A DNA stretch of 64,000 nt. It comes from Porphyrobacter sp. GTDB taxonomy: Bacteria > Pseudomonadota > Alphaproteobacteria > Sphingomonadales > Sphingomonadaceae. The position numbers and the translations under genes were made by a program. Where the stretch lies: contig JAPZUC010000009.1 in the NCBI GenBank assembly GCA_027533455.1, forward strand, positions 1 through 64,000, written 5' to 3'. The notes under the pieces were generated by a model. That model was not told where the DNA came from and did no database searches. It worked only from the letters and a program-made list of their open reading frames with translations. This document shows, piece after piece, positions 21,331 through 30,120 of the stretch; the stretch's first letter is position 1; every line of letters starts with the position of its first letter.

Positions 21331-21396
21331 CGGTGTTCTCCTGAAGGCGTATCCCGACCAGGAAGCTATGCTGCTCCGCCGCTGATCGCAAACGCG

Positions 21397-21430
21397 AAAA
21401 CGGGGCGCCCCTCCATGGAAGAGCGCCCCG
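21397..21430 (-). terminator. Rho-independent terminator after the 148-aa secreted protein gene
   Basis: CGGGGCGC (21401-21408) pairs with GCGCCCCG (21423-21430) around a 14-base loop. Read on the minus strand the stem is followed by TTTT (21397-21400 complement). It sits 27 bases past the stop of the gene at 21458-21904 and upstream of the cytochrome pair, which should therefore have its own promoter. Confidence 0.8.
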
Positions 21431-21457
21431 TATCCGTGTGCTTACATGTTTGCAGGC

Positions 21458-21904
21458 TCAGCCACGGGGAGCGGCCGCCTTGCTGTCAGCCTCGGCCAGC
21501 AGCGCCGCGCGGTCCTGCTCGACCATGGCGAGCAGGGTGTCGCGGAAGCTTTCGCGGCGGCTCTCGACCAGCTTGTCGATCGCTTTGGCCTGTGTCTGGC
21601 ACCAGCCCGGCTTCTGGCCGTTAGCGACATTCTCGCTGGTAATCGTGCGACGCGACTGAAGCGTCTCGCCCAAGGTGGCCACGCGCTCGACAGAAAGGCT
21701 TGCGGTCCAACGGCACGCGAGCGTGCTCGGCCGGCCCGCAGACCCGGCGGTGCCTGTCTGCGTGGTCTCGATGGTGACGGACCCGCGATAATCGGCCGCA
21801 ATCGGACCTGCGTTATGGTCGATCACCACTTCATGCTCCAGCGCCAGCACCGGTTGGGCAACAAGGGCCGCCAGCGCCGCGCCGAAAAGGGCACGCGTCT
21901 TCAT
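21458..21904 (-). CDS. Conserved-looking secreted protein of unknown function
   Basis: A 148-residue protein that I cannot assign. It begins MKTRALFGAALAALVAQPVLA, a typical signal peptide with cleavage after VLA, so periplasmic. The mature domain has two Cys residues (LACRW and GWCQTQ) that could pair, a predicted beta-rich first half (EHEVVIDHNAGPIAADYRGS) and a charged helical C-terminus. The ATG is preceded by AGGAGA. It stands alone between terminators. Confidence 0.75.
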   Translation of the reverse strand: MKTRALFGAALAALVAQPVLALEHEVVIDHNAGPIAADYRGSVTIETTQTGTAGSAGRPSTLACRWTASLSVERVATLGETLQSRRTITSENVANGQKPGWCQTQAKAIDKLVESRRESFRDTLLAMVEQDRAALLAEADSKAAAPRG

Positions 21905-22045
21905 GATGGTCTCTCCTGCGTTTTGCGCGGTCATTTTGACCGTCGCAGTTGCAAGACTAGCAGCCCGCCCCCGTAGTTCCAACGGGTCCGGGTTGCAATT
22001 TTGGTAACCTCAGGTGAGCGCCCTAAATCTGCCAATCCTCGAAGA

Positions 22046-22696
22046 TCAGTAGCCCATCAGGCTCATCACTTCCTTGCGGCTGCTGTCGTTGTCGAGGAAG
22101 CACCCAAGCATGCGGCTCGTGATCATGCCGACGCCAGGCGTCATCACGCCGCGGCCGGTCATGCAGCCGTGCTGCGCCTCGATCACGACGGCGACGCCGT
22201 GCGGATCGAGATGATCCCAGATGCACTGTGCCACTTCGGCAGTCAGACGTTCCTGGATCTGCAAGCGGCGCGCATAGCCATGCAGCACGCGTGCGAGCTT
22301 TGAGATACCAACCACCTTGTTGCGCGGCAGATAAGCAATCGCCGCCTTGCCGATGATCGGCGCCATGTGGTGTTCGCAATGCGACTGGAACGGAATGTCC
22401 TTCAGCAGAACGATCTCGTCATAGCCGCCCACTTCGCTGAACTGACGGGTAAGGTGGATCGAGGGATCCTCGCGGTAGCCCTCGCAATATTCCAGCCACG
22501 CGCGCCCCACGCGCTTCGGCGTGTCGAGCAGGCCCTCGCGCGCCGGATCATCGCCCGCCCACTCGATAAGTGTGCGGATCGCGTCCTGCACGTGCGGGGG
22601 CACCTCGGGCTTGCCGAGGGGGTTTTCCGGATCGAACTCGTCGTCGTGATCGTGGGCGGAGATATAGTTCATGGGTATATCGTCTTTCTCACTCAT
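22046..22696 (-). CDS. folE: GTP cyclohydrolase I (FolE)
   Basis: FolE opens the imidazole ring of GTP to form dihydroneopterin triphosphate, the first step of folate synthesis. The 216-residue protein shows the zinc and active-site segments QSHCEHHMAPIIGKAAIAYL and EAQHGCMTGRGV, and the helical start LIEWAGDDPAREGLLDTPKRV. The N-terminal extension is acidic and His-rich (AHDHDDEFD). I use the ATG at 22696; a start at 22672 (MNYISAHDHDD) is possible. It is divergent from a small metallopeptidase gene. Confidence 0.96.
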   Translation of the reverse strand: MSEKDDIPMNYISAHDHDDEFDPENPLGKPEVPPHVQDAIRTLIEWAGDDPAREGLLDTPKRVGRAWLEYCEGYREDPSIHLTRQFSEVGGYDEIVLLKDIPFQSHCEHHMAPIIGKAAIAYLPRNKVVGISKLARVLHGYARRLQIQERLTAEVAQCIWDHLDPHGVAVVIEAQHGCMTGRGVMTPGVGMITSRMLGCFLDNDSSRKEVMSLMGY

Positions 22697-22873
22697 CGGC
22701 TCGTCCGGAGCCCCCTCGCCTGTCGATCCCGAGTGACGTCAACCATCCACCGCCCGAGGCGTTCCTTGCAGATACGCCAATTGCACCGGATGGATGCCGT
22801 AACCACCTATGCAAATGTAATAGGCATTTCCCGCAATGCACCCCCCAAGCGCGTGAAAGGTTGCAAAACCGCC

Positions 22874-23263
22874 ATGTCCGAACCGAGCACCGCAGAGTTT
22901 GAAGCCGCCGCCGCCGCGGTGCTGGCACGGCTGCCCGAGGTGTTCCGGCGCGAGCTGGAGGGCGTGATGCTGCGGGTCGAGGAATTTGCCTCTAGCGAGC
23001 AACTCGATTCGCTCGGGATCGAAGACGCCTGGGATCTGACCGGCCTTTATGAAGGCATCGCGCTGACGGAACGATCGCAATGGGACAGCGAAGGCCTGCC
23101 ACCGGTGATTACCCTGTTCCGACAGCCACTACTGACCGAGATGTCAGAAACCGGCGTCAGCTTTGCTGCGCTTTTGCGTCATGTGGTAATTCACGAGGCA
23201 GGCCACCATTTCGGCCTGTCGGACGAAGACATGCACGCGCTGGAGGACAGCGTGGAGGATTGA
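22874..23263 (+). CDS. Minimal zincin metallopeptidase (DUF1025-type)
   Basis: A 129-residue cytoplasmic protein with a zinc-protease signature near its end, HEAGHHFGLSDEDMHALE, in which HExxH supplies two ligands and a downstream Asp or Glu the third. The N-terminal half (LARLPEVFRRELEGVMLRVEEF) matches the small acidic zincin-like family found next to housekeeping genes in many bacteria; its substrate is not known to me. The ATG at 22874 begins MSEPSTAEFE; the much longer frame upstream is noise. Confidence 0.85.
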   Translation: MSEPSTAEFEAAAAAVLARLPEVFRRELEGVMLRVEEFASSEQLDSLGIEDAWDLTGLYEGIALTERSQWDSEGLPPVITLFRQPLLTEMSETGVSFAALLRHVVIHEAGHHFGLSDEDMHALEDSVED

Positions 23264-23347
23264 GCGGGCAGAGAATTGCTTCGCCCGGCAGCGACATCCA
23301 CGCCAGAACCGACAACGCCCGCCCCTCTTTCGAGCAGCGGGCATTAA

Positions 23348-23424
23348 TGGCGCACCCGGAACGATTCGAACGTCCGACCCCCAGATTCGTAGTCTGGTGC
23401 TCTATCCAGCTGAGCTACGGGTGC
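23348..23424 (-). tRNA. tRNA-Arg (anticodon ACG)
   Basis: The complementary strand folds into a complete cloverleaf of 77 bases: acceptor GCACCCG/CGGGTGC, D arm TAGCTCAGCTGGATAGAGC, anticodon stem CCAGA/TCTGG with loop CTACGAA (anticodon ACG), T loop TTCGAAT, and an encoded CCA end. A34 would be edited to inosine by TadA, so it should read CGU, CGC and CGA. A weak GC hairpin lies downstream at 23317-23342. Confidence 0.97.
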
Positions 23425-23479
23425 GCGCTGTGGAGGGGGCCTTTAGGGGGGTCATTCGGGCTTGGCAAGAGGGTTGGCC

Positions 23480-23896
23480 CTAAATCACGATATTTGCAAA
23501 GAGCCGTTCGGCCAGTTGAATATCAAGGGGTGGCTTGGCCAGCGCGAGCACCTCTGCAGGCGTAAACCAGCCGACCGCCCCGCACTCCAGCGCTTGCGGT
23601 TCGCCGTCCCAAGCCGCCGCCGTGTAAAGCAGAATGACAAGCGCCGCCCCGCCACCCTCGCCCACACTTTCGGCAAATCCGCAAGGCACCAGCGCGTCTT
23701 CGCGGCAACTGATACCCAGTTCCTCAGTCAACTCGCGAACCAAGGATTGCGCAGGCATTTCATTGGGTTCCACCTTACCCCCGGGAAACTCCCAAAGGCC
23801 CGCGTGATGCTTCCCTTCGGGCCGACGATGCATCAGCCAGCGGCCATCGGCGCGATGGAGCGCTGCGGCAACTACGGTAATCCACCCACATCTCAT
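23480..23896 (-). CDS. mutT: MutT-like Nudix hydrolase
   Basis: A 138-residue nucleoside triphosphate pyrophosphatase. The Nudix box is complete: GGKVEPNEMPAQSLVRELTE followed by ELGI, fitting Gx5Ex7REUxEExGU. The GLWEFPGGKVEPNE context is that of MutT, which removes 8-oxo-dGTP before it can be misincorporated. The start is set at the ATG of MRCGWITVVAAAL; an in-frame GTG at 23917 would add seven residues. Specificity for 8-oxo-dGTP is inferred from family only. Confidence 0.85.
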   Translation of the reverse strand: MRCGWITVVAAALHRADGRWLMHRRPEGKHHAGLWEFPGGKVEPNEMPAQSLVRELTEELGISCREDALVPCGFAESVGEGGGAALVILLYTAAAWDGEPQALECGAVGWFTPAEVLALAKPPLDIQLAERLFANIVI

Positions 23897-23927
23897 GTCG
23901 GTTTTCTTTCCATCCACAGGCTTCGCC

Positions 23928-23943
23928 TAAACCTTTTCTTAAC
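23928..23943 (+). promoter_or_regulatory. CtrA-box-like site upstream of the first pilin
   Basis: TAAA-CCTTTTC-TTAA followed by C matches the CtrA consensus TTAA-N7-TTAA with one mismatch. It sits 54 bases before the pilin ATG, roughly where a -35 region would lie. CtrA activates pilA in Caulobacter, and this window also encodes a DivL-type upstream regulator of the same pathway. Function is inferred. Confidence 0.4.
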
Positions 23944-23996
23944 GTCTTGGGCCGATTTTATCCGTGATCAGAACGCAGAAAGTGGGGAGTTCCCTG

Positions 23997-24179
23997 ATGT
24001 TGTCGACATTCATGAAGAAACTTGTCGTCGACCAGTCGGGGGCCACCGCAATCGAATACGGTCTGATTATTTCGCTCATTGTCATCGCACTGATCGCCTC
24101 GCTGAACAGCGTTGCGACCGGAACGATTGCAATGTGGCAGAACGTTGAAGCCAAGACCAAGGCAGCCAGCGGGGCCTAA
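23997..24179 (+). CDS. Flp family type IVb pilin
   Basis: A 60-residue prepilin. The sequence LVVDQSGATAIEYGLIISLI contains the class IVb processing region, with the conserved Glu five residues into the hydrophobic helix (AIEYGLI), where TadV-type peptidase would cut before Ala-Ile-Glu or after a nearby Gly. GGGGAG precedes the ATG at 23997. No tad secretion genes are present in this window. Together with the next gene it forms a tandem pair of unequal pilins. Confidence 0.9.
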   Translation: MLSTFMKKLVVDQSGATAIEYGLIISLIVIALIASLNSVATGTIAMWQNVEAKTKAASGA

Positions 24180-24201
24180 TTCGAAAAAAGCCATCGAATT
24201 A
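24177..24201. repeat. Inverted repeat between the two pilin genes
   Basis: TAATTCG (24177-24183) and CGAATTA (24195-24201) are perfect 7-bp inverted arms that begin in the stop codon of the first pilin gene. The A-rich loop makes it a weak terminator in either direction. It may be an RNA-processing or stability element separating expression of the two pilins. Confidence 0.35.
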
Positions 24202-24293
24202 GGAATTTCTCAACGGTTCCTAACTAGACCAGAAAGTGTCCGCCGGAGCGAAGCCGAGGGCACGGGTAACCAAGACCAACCAGGAGACTAGAC

Positions 24294-24473
24294 ATGACCT
24301 TCTTCAAGAACCTCGTTCGTGACGAGCAGGGCGCCACCGCCATCGAGTACGGCCTGATTGCCGCTCTGATCGCCGTCGCCGCCATCACCGCGATGACCTC
24401 GCTCGGCACCAGCCTCTCGGGCACCTTCAGCAACGTTTCGACTGAAGTCGCCAAGGGCAACGCCGGCGCCTAA
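24294..24473 (+). CDS. Flp family type IVb pilin (second copy)
   Basis: A 59-residue prepilin starting MTFFKNLVRDEQGATAIEYG, with the same GATAIEYGLI processing region as the first copy followed by a hydrophobic helix and a short polar end VAKGNAGA. AGGAG lies nine bases before the ATG at 24294. It is the more canonical of the pair and probably the major subunit; this is inferred from similarity to Flp1-type pilins and from the strong ribosome site and terminator. Confidence 0.92.
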   Translation: MTFFKNLVRDEQGATAIEYGLIAALIAVAAITAMTSLGTSLSGTFSNVSTEVAKGNAGA

Positions 24474-24502
24474 GCCGCTGCGCCGTAAAGGCTCAATTGA
24501 AG

Positions 24503-24530
24503 ACGGCGGGGAGAAATCCCCGCCGTTTTT
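24503..24530 (+). terminator. Rho-independent terminator after the pilin pair
   Basis: A perfect 10-bp stem ACGGCGGGGA/TCCCCGCCGT closes on a GAAA tetraloop (24513-24516) and ends in TTTTT (24526-24530). It is ideally placed 30 bases after the second pilin stop. The same stem could also serve the converging M48 gene, but the T run is on the plus-strand side. Confidence 0.93.
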
Positions 24531-24549
24531 ATTTGCGTGCGGCAAATGA

Positions 24550-26025
24550 TCAGCGCGCTCGCACCACCAGCTTCACTTTCTGACCGGGCGTGACAACATC
24601 GCCGCTGCCCAGCGCATTGAGAACACGGAAGCGATCCTCCTGCGCGCTGTCATACGCCATACGGCGTGCAAGGCTCGCCACGGTATCACCGCGTGCGACC
24701 GTCACCACCTGAAGCTTCCTCGGCACAACCGCGCCAGCCTCGGCCTGAGTGATCCGCCGCATCGACTGGAACATCGGGTTGAAGGTCGCCGCGCGCCCAG
24801 CCGGAGCGATCACTGCGAAGTGATAGGCCCTGTCCCGCGCAAATTCGTAAGCATAAATCACGACATCGACCTGCGAATTGCCGTTGGCGACCCGCGCCGT
24901 GCCATAGACCGCCGGCAGCCCGTTCACCGTGGTACGCTCGATCTGCTGCGGTGCGAGCGTACTTTTCTCTCCGCCTAGCGCCGTGAATGCCGTGCGCACA
25001 TAGGTTTCAAGGTTGCCGTTATACGCAGCCGTCGTCATCTGCGCCTGACCGCCCTGACCCTGAATGCTTACCGCACGCGTGCCGTTGACCATGTAGAAGC
25101 CTTGGGGAGCGCTGAAAGTCAGCATCAGTTCGGGATGGATGAAGTTGCTGCCCGCGATCAGGCCCTGTGCCGGATCATCTCCGTATCGCAGCCCATCGAT
25201 GCGTGTAAGGAAGGTGTCGCGGTTGGCGACACCTCCGCTTCCCGCCGTCCCCGCCTTGGCAAGCGCGCTCTGCACGCGGCTTGCCGGATCGGGGTGGGTC
25301 GAGGCCCATTCAGGCACGCTCGCATTCTTTCCTGCCAGTCGCGCGTCGAGGTTGTTCTGTGCAGCAAGGCTCGCCAGCACCGTCCCCATCGCGCGCCGGT
25401 CATACCCGGCTTTGCCAAGATACTGGATGCCCAGATCGTCAGCCTGCAGTTCCTGCTTTCGCGAGAACCGCAGCGTCAGCAATTGCGATCCTTGCAGAAA
25501 ACCGCGCGACAGGGTCTGCCCGATCTGCGAATCGCCCAGCAATAGGCCCGAAAGGATCGCCAACCCGCCGCCAAGCAACGTGTTCTTGGTAGCCGCCTGC
25601 TGGCGTCGCTGCGAATGGCGGGCGGCCACGTGACCAACCTCGTGGCCAAGCATGGCGGCAAGCTCTGCCTCGTTGTTCATCAAGGTAACCAGTTGGCGGG
25701 TGGTGTAGATATAGCCGCCCGGCACAGCAAAAGCGTTGTGCACCGGTGAATTCAACAGGCTGACCGTGAAGCTTTCACGCGCATTGCCGAGACCGGATTG
25801 AACCGCAACGTTCTTACCGATCTGCTCGACATAGGTGGCTTGGTTGCCGGACATCGCTCCGCCGAATTCGGCCAGGAATTGCGGATGGTACTGCGCACCC
25901 TGTTGCGCCTCTGCGGGGCTTATCGGGGCCGAAGCCGAAGGCACCTGCGCACCAGCGCCCATGCAACCGACCAGCGCGATACTCGCACCTCCGAAGGCCA
26001 GCGCCTTGCGTGAAAATCCTGCCAT
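24550..26025 (-). CDS. M48 family metalloprotease lipoprotein with C-terminal LysM-like domain
   Basis: A 491-residue envelope protease. The N-terminus is a lipoprotein signal, SIALVGCMGAG, with lipidated Cys about residue 21. The zinc site HEVGHVAARHS and the third ligand in KQELQADDLGIQYLG define family M48, as in BepA/YfgC, which degrades misassembled outer-membrane proteins. The C-terminal 55 residues (VVTVARGDTVASLARRM, then LNALGSGDVVTPGQKVKLV) look like a LysM motif, suggesting peptidoglycan anchoring. GGAAG precedes the ATG. Confidence 0.9.
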   Translation of the reverse strand: MAGFSRKALAFGGASIALVGCMGAGAQVPSASAPISPAEAQQGAQYHPQFLAEFGGAMSGNQATYVEQIGKNVAVQSGLGNARESFTVSLLNSPVHNAFAVPGGYIYTTRQLVTLMNNEAELAAMLGHEVGHVAARHSQRRQQAATKNTLLGGGLAILSGLLLGDSQIGQTLSRGFLQGSQLLTLRFSRKQELQADDLGIQYLGKAGYDRRAMGTVLASLAAQNNLDARLAGKNASVPEWASTHPDPASRVQSALAKAGTAGSGGVANRDTFLTRIDGLRYGDDPAQGLIAGSNFIHPELMLTFSAPQGFYMVNGTRAVSIQGQGGQAQMTTAAYNGNLETYVRTAFTALGGEKSTLAPQQIERTTVNGLPAVYGTARVANGNSQVDVVIYAYEFARDRAYHFAVIAPAGRAATFNPMFQSMRRITQAEAGAVVPRKLQVVTVARGDTVASLARRMAYDSAQEDRFRVLNALGSGDVVTPGQKVKLVVRAR

Positions 26026-26130
26026 AACTTCCGTCCCTTTCCGCCAATCCGGTGCTGTTGTGTGCAGATTATCCGAATGGCTTCATGCATCAGGGACGTG
26101 GCAAACGGAACCTTAACTTGGGATGGCTCG

Positions 26131-27075
<945 letters not shown>

Positions 27076-27084
27076 GGCAGCGGG

Positions 27085-27975
27085 CTAGTCGGATGTTGCC
27101 CGGCTTGCAAGCGGATGACGCGAATTGACGAGGGCAACCAGCCGGGCAGCATCGACATGGGTGTAGATTTGCGTCGTGGAGATGTCCGCGTGGCCGAGCA
27201 AGGTCTGCAAGACACGCAGGTCCGCGCCCCCTTCCAGCAGGTGGGTTGCGAAGGCATGGCGCAGCACATGGGGGCTGATCGGCCCCGGATCGAGGCCCGC
27301 GCGCGCCGCCAGTTCCTTGAGTAGTTGGAACAGCCTTACGCGGCTGAGAAAAGGCTCCTTGCCGGTCGAAGGAAACAGATAGCGCGAGGCAGGCGTCGCC
27401 GGGCGCACGCTCAGCCACCGGCCTAGCGCCTCAATCGCACGCCCGCCGACCGGCACCATGCGGGAAAACCCGCCCTTGCCAGTAACCGTCAGGAACGGCG
27501 CATCGCGCGGCACGGCGGAGAGTGGCAAGCTGACAAGCTCGCTCGCGCGCAGGCCCGAACCATAGAGCAGCTCGATCAGTGCCAGCAGCCGTAGCGCCTT
27601 TGGCTCGCCGCCTGCGGCCTCTTCCTCGGCGCGGGCGAACAGGGCGGCGATGGCATCGTGCCCCATGATCTTGGGCAGCGGGCGGCGCGTGCGCGGCGCG
27701 GGCAGCGCACCCGAAGGATCGTCGCTCCGCCAGCCTTCATCGATTGCAAAGCCGAAGAACTGCCGCAGGGCCGATGCCTTGCGCGCAACGCTGGCGGGGG
27801 CGAGGCTGGACCATACGCCTGCAAGGCTGGCGACAGCATCGCGGTCTACCTCGGCAAGGTCACCAATGGCGTCCTCGGCCTGCGCCAGATCTCGGCGGTA
27901 CGCGGCGAGCGTGTTGACGGCTGCCCCGCGTTCGGCCGCAAGCATGGCGAGAAAGGCGTCGGTCGCAGCCGACAT
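27085..27975 (-). CDS. xerD: Tyrosine recombinase XerD
   Basis: A 296-residue site-specific recombinase; with XerC it resolves chromosome dimers at dif under FtsK control. All catalytic residues are visible: Arg in GSGLRASELVSL, Lys in TGKGGFSRMVP, His-x-x-Arg in HVLRHAFATHLLEGG, His in LLGHADIST and the Tyr nucleophile in TQIYTHVD. The alphaproteobacterial position before accA and near aroK-aroB favours the housekeeping XerD over an integron or phage integrase, and there are no attachment-site repeats nearby. Confidence 0.92.
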   Translation of the reverse strand: MSAATDAFLAMLAAERGAAVNTLAAYRRDLAQAEDAIGDLAEVDRDAVASLAGVWSSLAPASVARKASALRQFFGFAIDEGWRSDDPSGALPAPRTRRPLPKIMGHDAIAALFARAEEEAAGGEPKALRLLALIELLYGSGLRASELVSLPLSAVPRDAPFLTVTGKGGFSRMVPVGGRAIEALGRWLSVRPATPASRYLFPSTGKEPFLSRVRLFQLLKELAARAGLDPGPISPHVLRHAFATHLLEGGADLRVLQTLLGHADISTTQIYTHVDAARLVALVNSRHPLASRATSD

Positions 27976-27983
27976 GGCCGGCC

Positions 27984-29894
27984 TCAGCCGCGCGCCACCG
28001 CTTCGGCGGCGATCATGCGGGCTTCGGCCTCCAGCCCGACGCGGGTGAGGGCTGAGGTGATATGATAGAGGTGGAGCGGCGTCATCTGCGACCAGCTCGT
28101 TCCCTGCATTCCCAGCCCTGCAAGCAGAACCACGAGCGTCGGATTACCGACATCGGCTGCACGCTTGATTGCCCTGCTCCAGCGGGTCTGGCGCGCTAGA
28201 TCGAAGTCGAGATCACCTGCCAAGGCCGAGGCATCTCCCTCGTCCAGCCTTTCGAGCCCGGCAAGCCCTGCAACAAGGAAGGCCGACTTGCGCGATCCCT
28301 CGCTGCTGTCATCACCGATGAAGCTCTCGACAGCACCTTGTCCAACCGGCCCGCCGCGGGGGGCGGAGAGCGCAATCAGCGCCCAGCCGAGCGAGCCTTC
28401 CTCGACCAAATTGGCCCAGCGCCCCGCATTGCGATCAAGCCCTGCGGCCAGCATTGCCGCGATCAGCTCGCCCGCAGCATCCGCCTGCTCCTCGCTCGCA
28501 GGAATCCGCGCCGCGGCATAGGCAGTCAGCACGCGGGCGCCATAACCATCCCCGCCGCCGAGATTCGCGCCATCCGACCACAAGCGCTGCATTGCAGCGA
28601 CACGCGCGGCAGGTTCTTCTGCGATATAAGCCTCGCGCAGGGTCGCCGCATGGGTCTGCGGGTCGCCTTTCGCTGCCGGATCGGCAAAGACCTCGGAATA
28701 GAGATCGACCATTGCGTCCGCGGACAGGATTCCCTCACGTGCAGCCCGGCCCGCCAACGGCGCACGCTCGGTAGCAGGCAGCATGGGCAGCAGTGCGCCG
28801 GAGCGAGCGTAATAGGCCCCGCCACGCGCCTTCAGCGCGCTATCAAGCAAGCCCTCGGGCAGCGGCTCTCCCACCGCAGTCGCCAATCCGAAACGCCACG
28901 GGTTCAGGTCGTCCACCCCGTTCCATTCGATCTGCACTCCGCGTTGTCCGCGTCCCGCTGCGCCTGCAAATCGCCGCGCCAGCAGCACGTCGACCCGCGG
29001 AGCCACCCCGCGGAACAGCGCACGGTCAAGCTGCGTCGCGGCCAGCGCGCTCTCGCCGGCATAAGCGTTGCAGATCGCCTGCCACATCTGCCAATCGCCG
29101 TCCTCGCGCTTCGATCCCTGAAGGCGCACAGCAGGGCAGGCCCCTGTAACATCGCCGCTAGCCAGATAGGCGGTCAGGGCCTCCTGCGTCAGCGCAGGCG
29201 ACCAATTGGCGGTGTCGATATCCTGAACGACCGCGCGGGCGATGGCGAATTCACCCATGCGATTGAGCACGCCGACGCGCAGGGCCGCGAATTCGATCGG
29301 GTCCATGCCGAGCGGCGCGGCAAGACGGCTCGCCAGAGCGCGGCGCATCAGGATGTGCCCCCAACGCGAGACCATCGGGCCGTTCGTCCCGTCGAGCACG
29401 GCACGCACCAGTTTGTCCGACTGGTTGGCCAGCGCCGCAGGCGGCAGGCCGCCCTCGTCCAACGCGAGCACGCCGATACGGGTCAGGGAGCGCTGGGCGC
29501 CGGCGGGAATGTCGGACTTGGGCTTCAAACCGAGCAGCTGGTCGAGCTCCTCGGTCGACATATTCTCGAGCTCTTCCAGGCTCGGCAAGCGGGCGAAATC
29601 CTCGCGGCTGATCGCGGGCAATTGCGGCAGATCCAATGGCGCACCGGAATCCGAGGGATAGGGCACCGCCCCCGGTTGCGGCGCGGCGGAACCGGGTACT
29701 GCGGTCTGGCGCGGGGCCGGCCCGGGGGCCTGACGCGGTGACGGCGCAGGCGCAGGGTCATCGAAGCCCGGCGGCAGAAGGGATTCGGGCTTGCTCTGGG
29801 CCGAGGCGAGACCCGCGAGCCCTGCACCGCCCAGCATCCCCGCCAAGGCGATGGCAAGGACACTCGCCCCCAAGCTGATGCGGCACGAACTCAT
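27984..29894 (-). CDS. Large exported protein of unknown function
   Basis: A 636-residue protein that I do not recognise. It has an N-terminal export signal (LGASVLAIALAGMLGGAG, cleavage likely after ASAQ), a Pro-rich linker (about residues 45-90), then a long Ala/Leu-rich region whose spacing of hydrophobic residues suggests an alpha-helical solenoid, perhaps TPR-like. A periplasmic scaffold or assembly factor is possible but not shown. Its ATG overlaps the stop of the 63-residue gene upstream (ATGA), and xerD follows eight bases later, so all three are likely in one transcript. Confidence 0.8.
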   Translation of the reverse strand: MSSCRISLGASVLAIALAGMLGGAGLAGLASAQSKPESLLPPGFDDPAPAPSPRQAPGPAPRQTAVPGSAAPQPGAVPYPSDSGAPLDLPQLPAISREDFARLPSLEELENMSTEELDQLLGLKPKSDIPAGAQRSLTRIGVLALDEGGLPPAALANQSDKLVRAVLDGTNGPMVSRWGHILMRRALASRLAAPLGMDPIEFAALRVGVLNRMGEFAIARAVVQDIDTANWSPALTQEALTAYLASGDVTGACPAVRLQGSKREDGDWQMWQAICNAYAGESALAATQLDRALFRGVAPRVDVLLARRFAGAAGRGQRGVQIEWNGVDDLNPWRFGLATAVGEPLPEGLLDSALKARGGAYYARSGALLPMLPATERAPLAGRAAREGILSADAMVDLYSEVFADPAAKGDPQTHAATLREAYIAEEPAARVAAMQRLWSDGANLGGGDGYGARVLTAYAAARIPASEEQADAAGELIAAMLAAGLDRNAGRWANLVEEGSLGWALIALSAPRGGPVGQGAVESFIGDDSSEGSRKSAFLVAGLAGLERLDEGDASALAGDLDFDLARQTRWSRAIKRAADVGNPTLVVLLAGLGMQGTSWSQMTPLHLYHITSALTRVGLEAEARMIAAEAVARG

Positions 29895-30082
29895 TGCCCC
29901 CGCTCCGGCAAAGCAACGTCCTCAGCAATCGGACGCAGTGGTTCTTCTCCGCCCTCGAACCACGCGAGCGTCAGCAGCATCGCCGCTACCACAGCTGCGA
30001 CCCAGGGCCAGCGGCGGGCGCGCGGAACCGGGGCCTGTTCGAGGCCGGTGGGGGAGAGAGGATGACGCGGCGAGTTTGCCAT
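29891..30082 (-). CDS. Small single-pass membrane protein
   Basis: A 63-residue protein with a basic Pro-rich N-terminus (ending RARRWP), one membrane helix WVAAVVAAMLLTLAWF (about residues 27-43) and an acidic tail GGEEPLRPIAEDVALPERG. N-in, C-out topology follows from the charge distribution. It is translationally coupled (ATGA) to the 636-residue exported protein, so the two may act together at the inner membrane. It is divergent from aroK. Confidence 0.7.
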   Translation of the reverse strand: MANSPRHPLSPTGLEQAPVPRARRWPWVAAVVAAMLLTLAWFEGGEEPLRPIAEDVALPERGQ

Positions 30083-30120
30083 ATTGCGCGTGCCCTAGCC
30101 CATCTATAGGCCTTGCGGCA

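Noticed and set aside
27085..27975. Xer recombinase as evidence for an integrated element
   Set aside because: It has the full housekeeping XerD signature, lies beside accA, and there are no flanking att-like repeats or phage genes.
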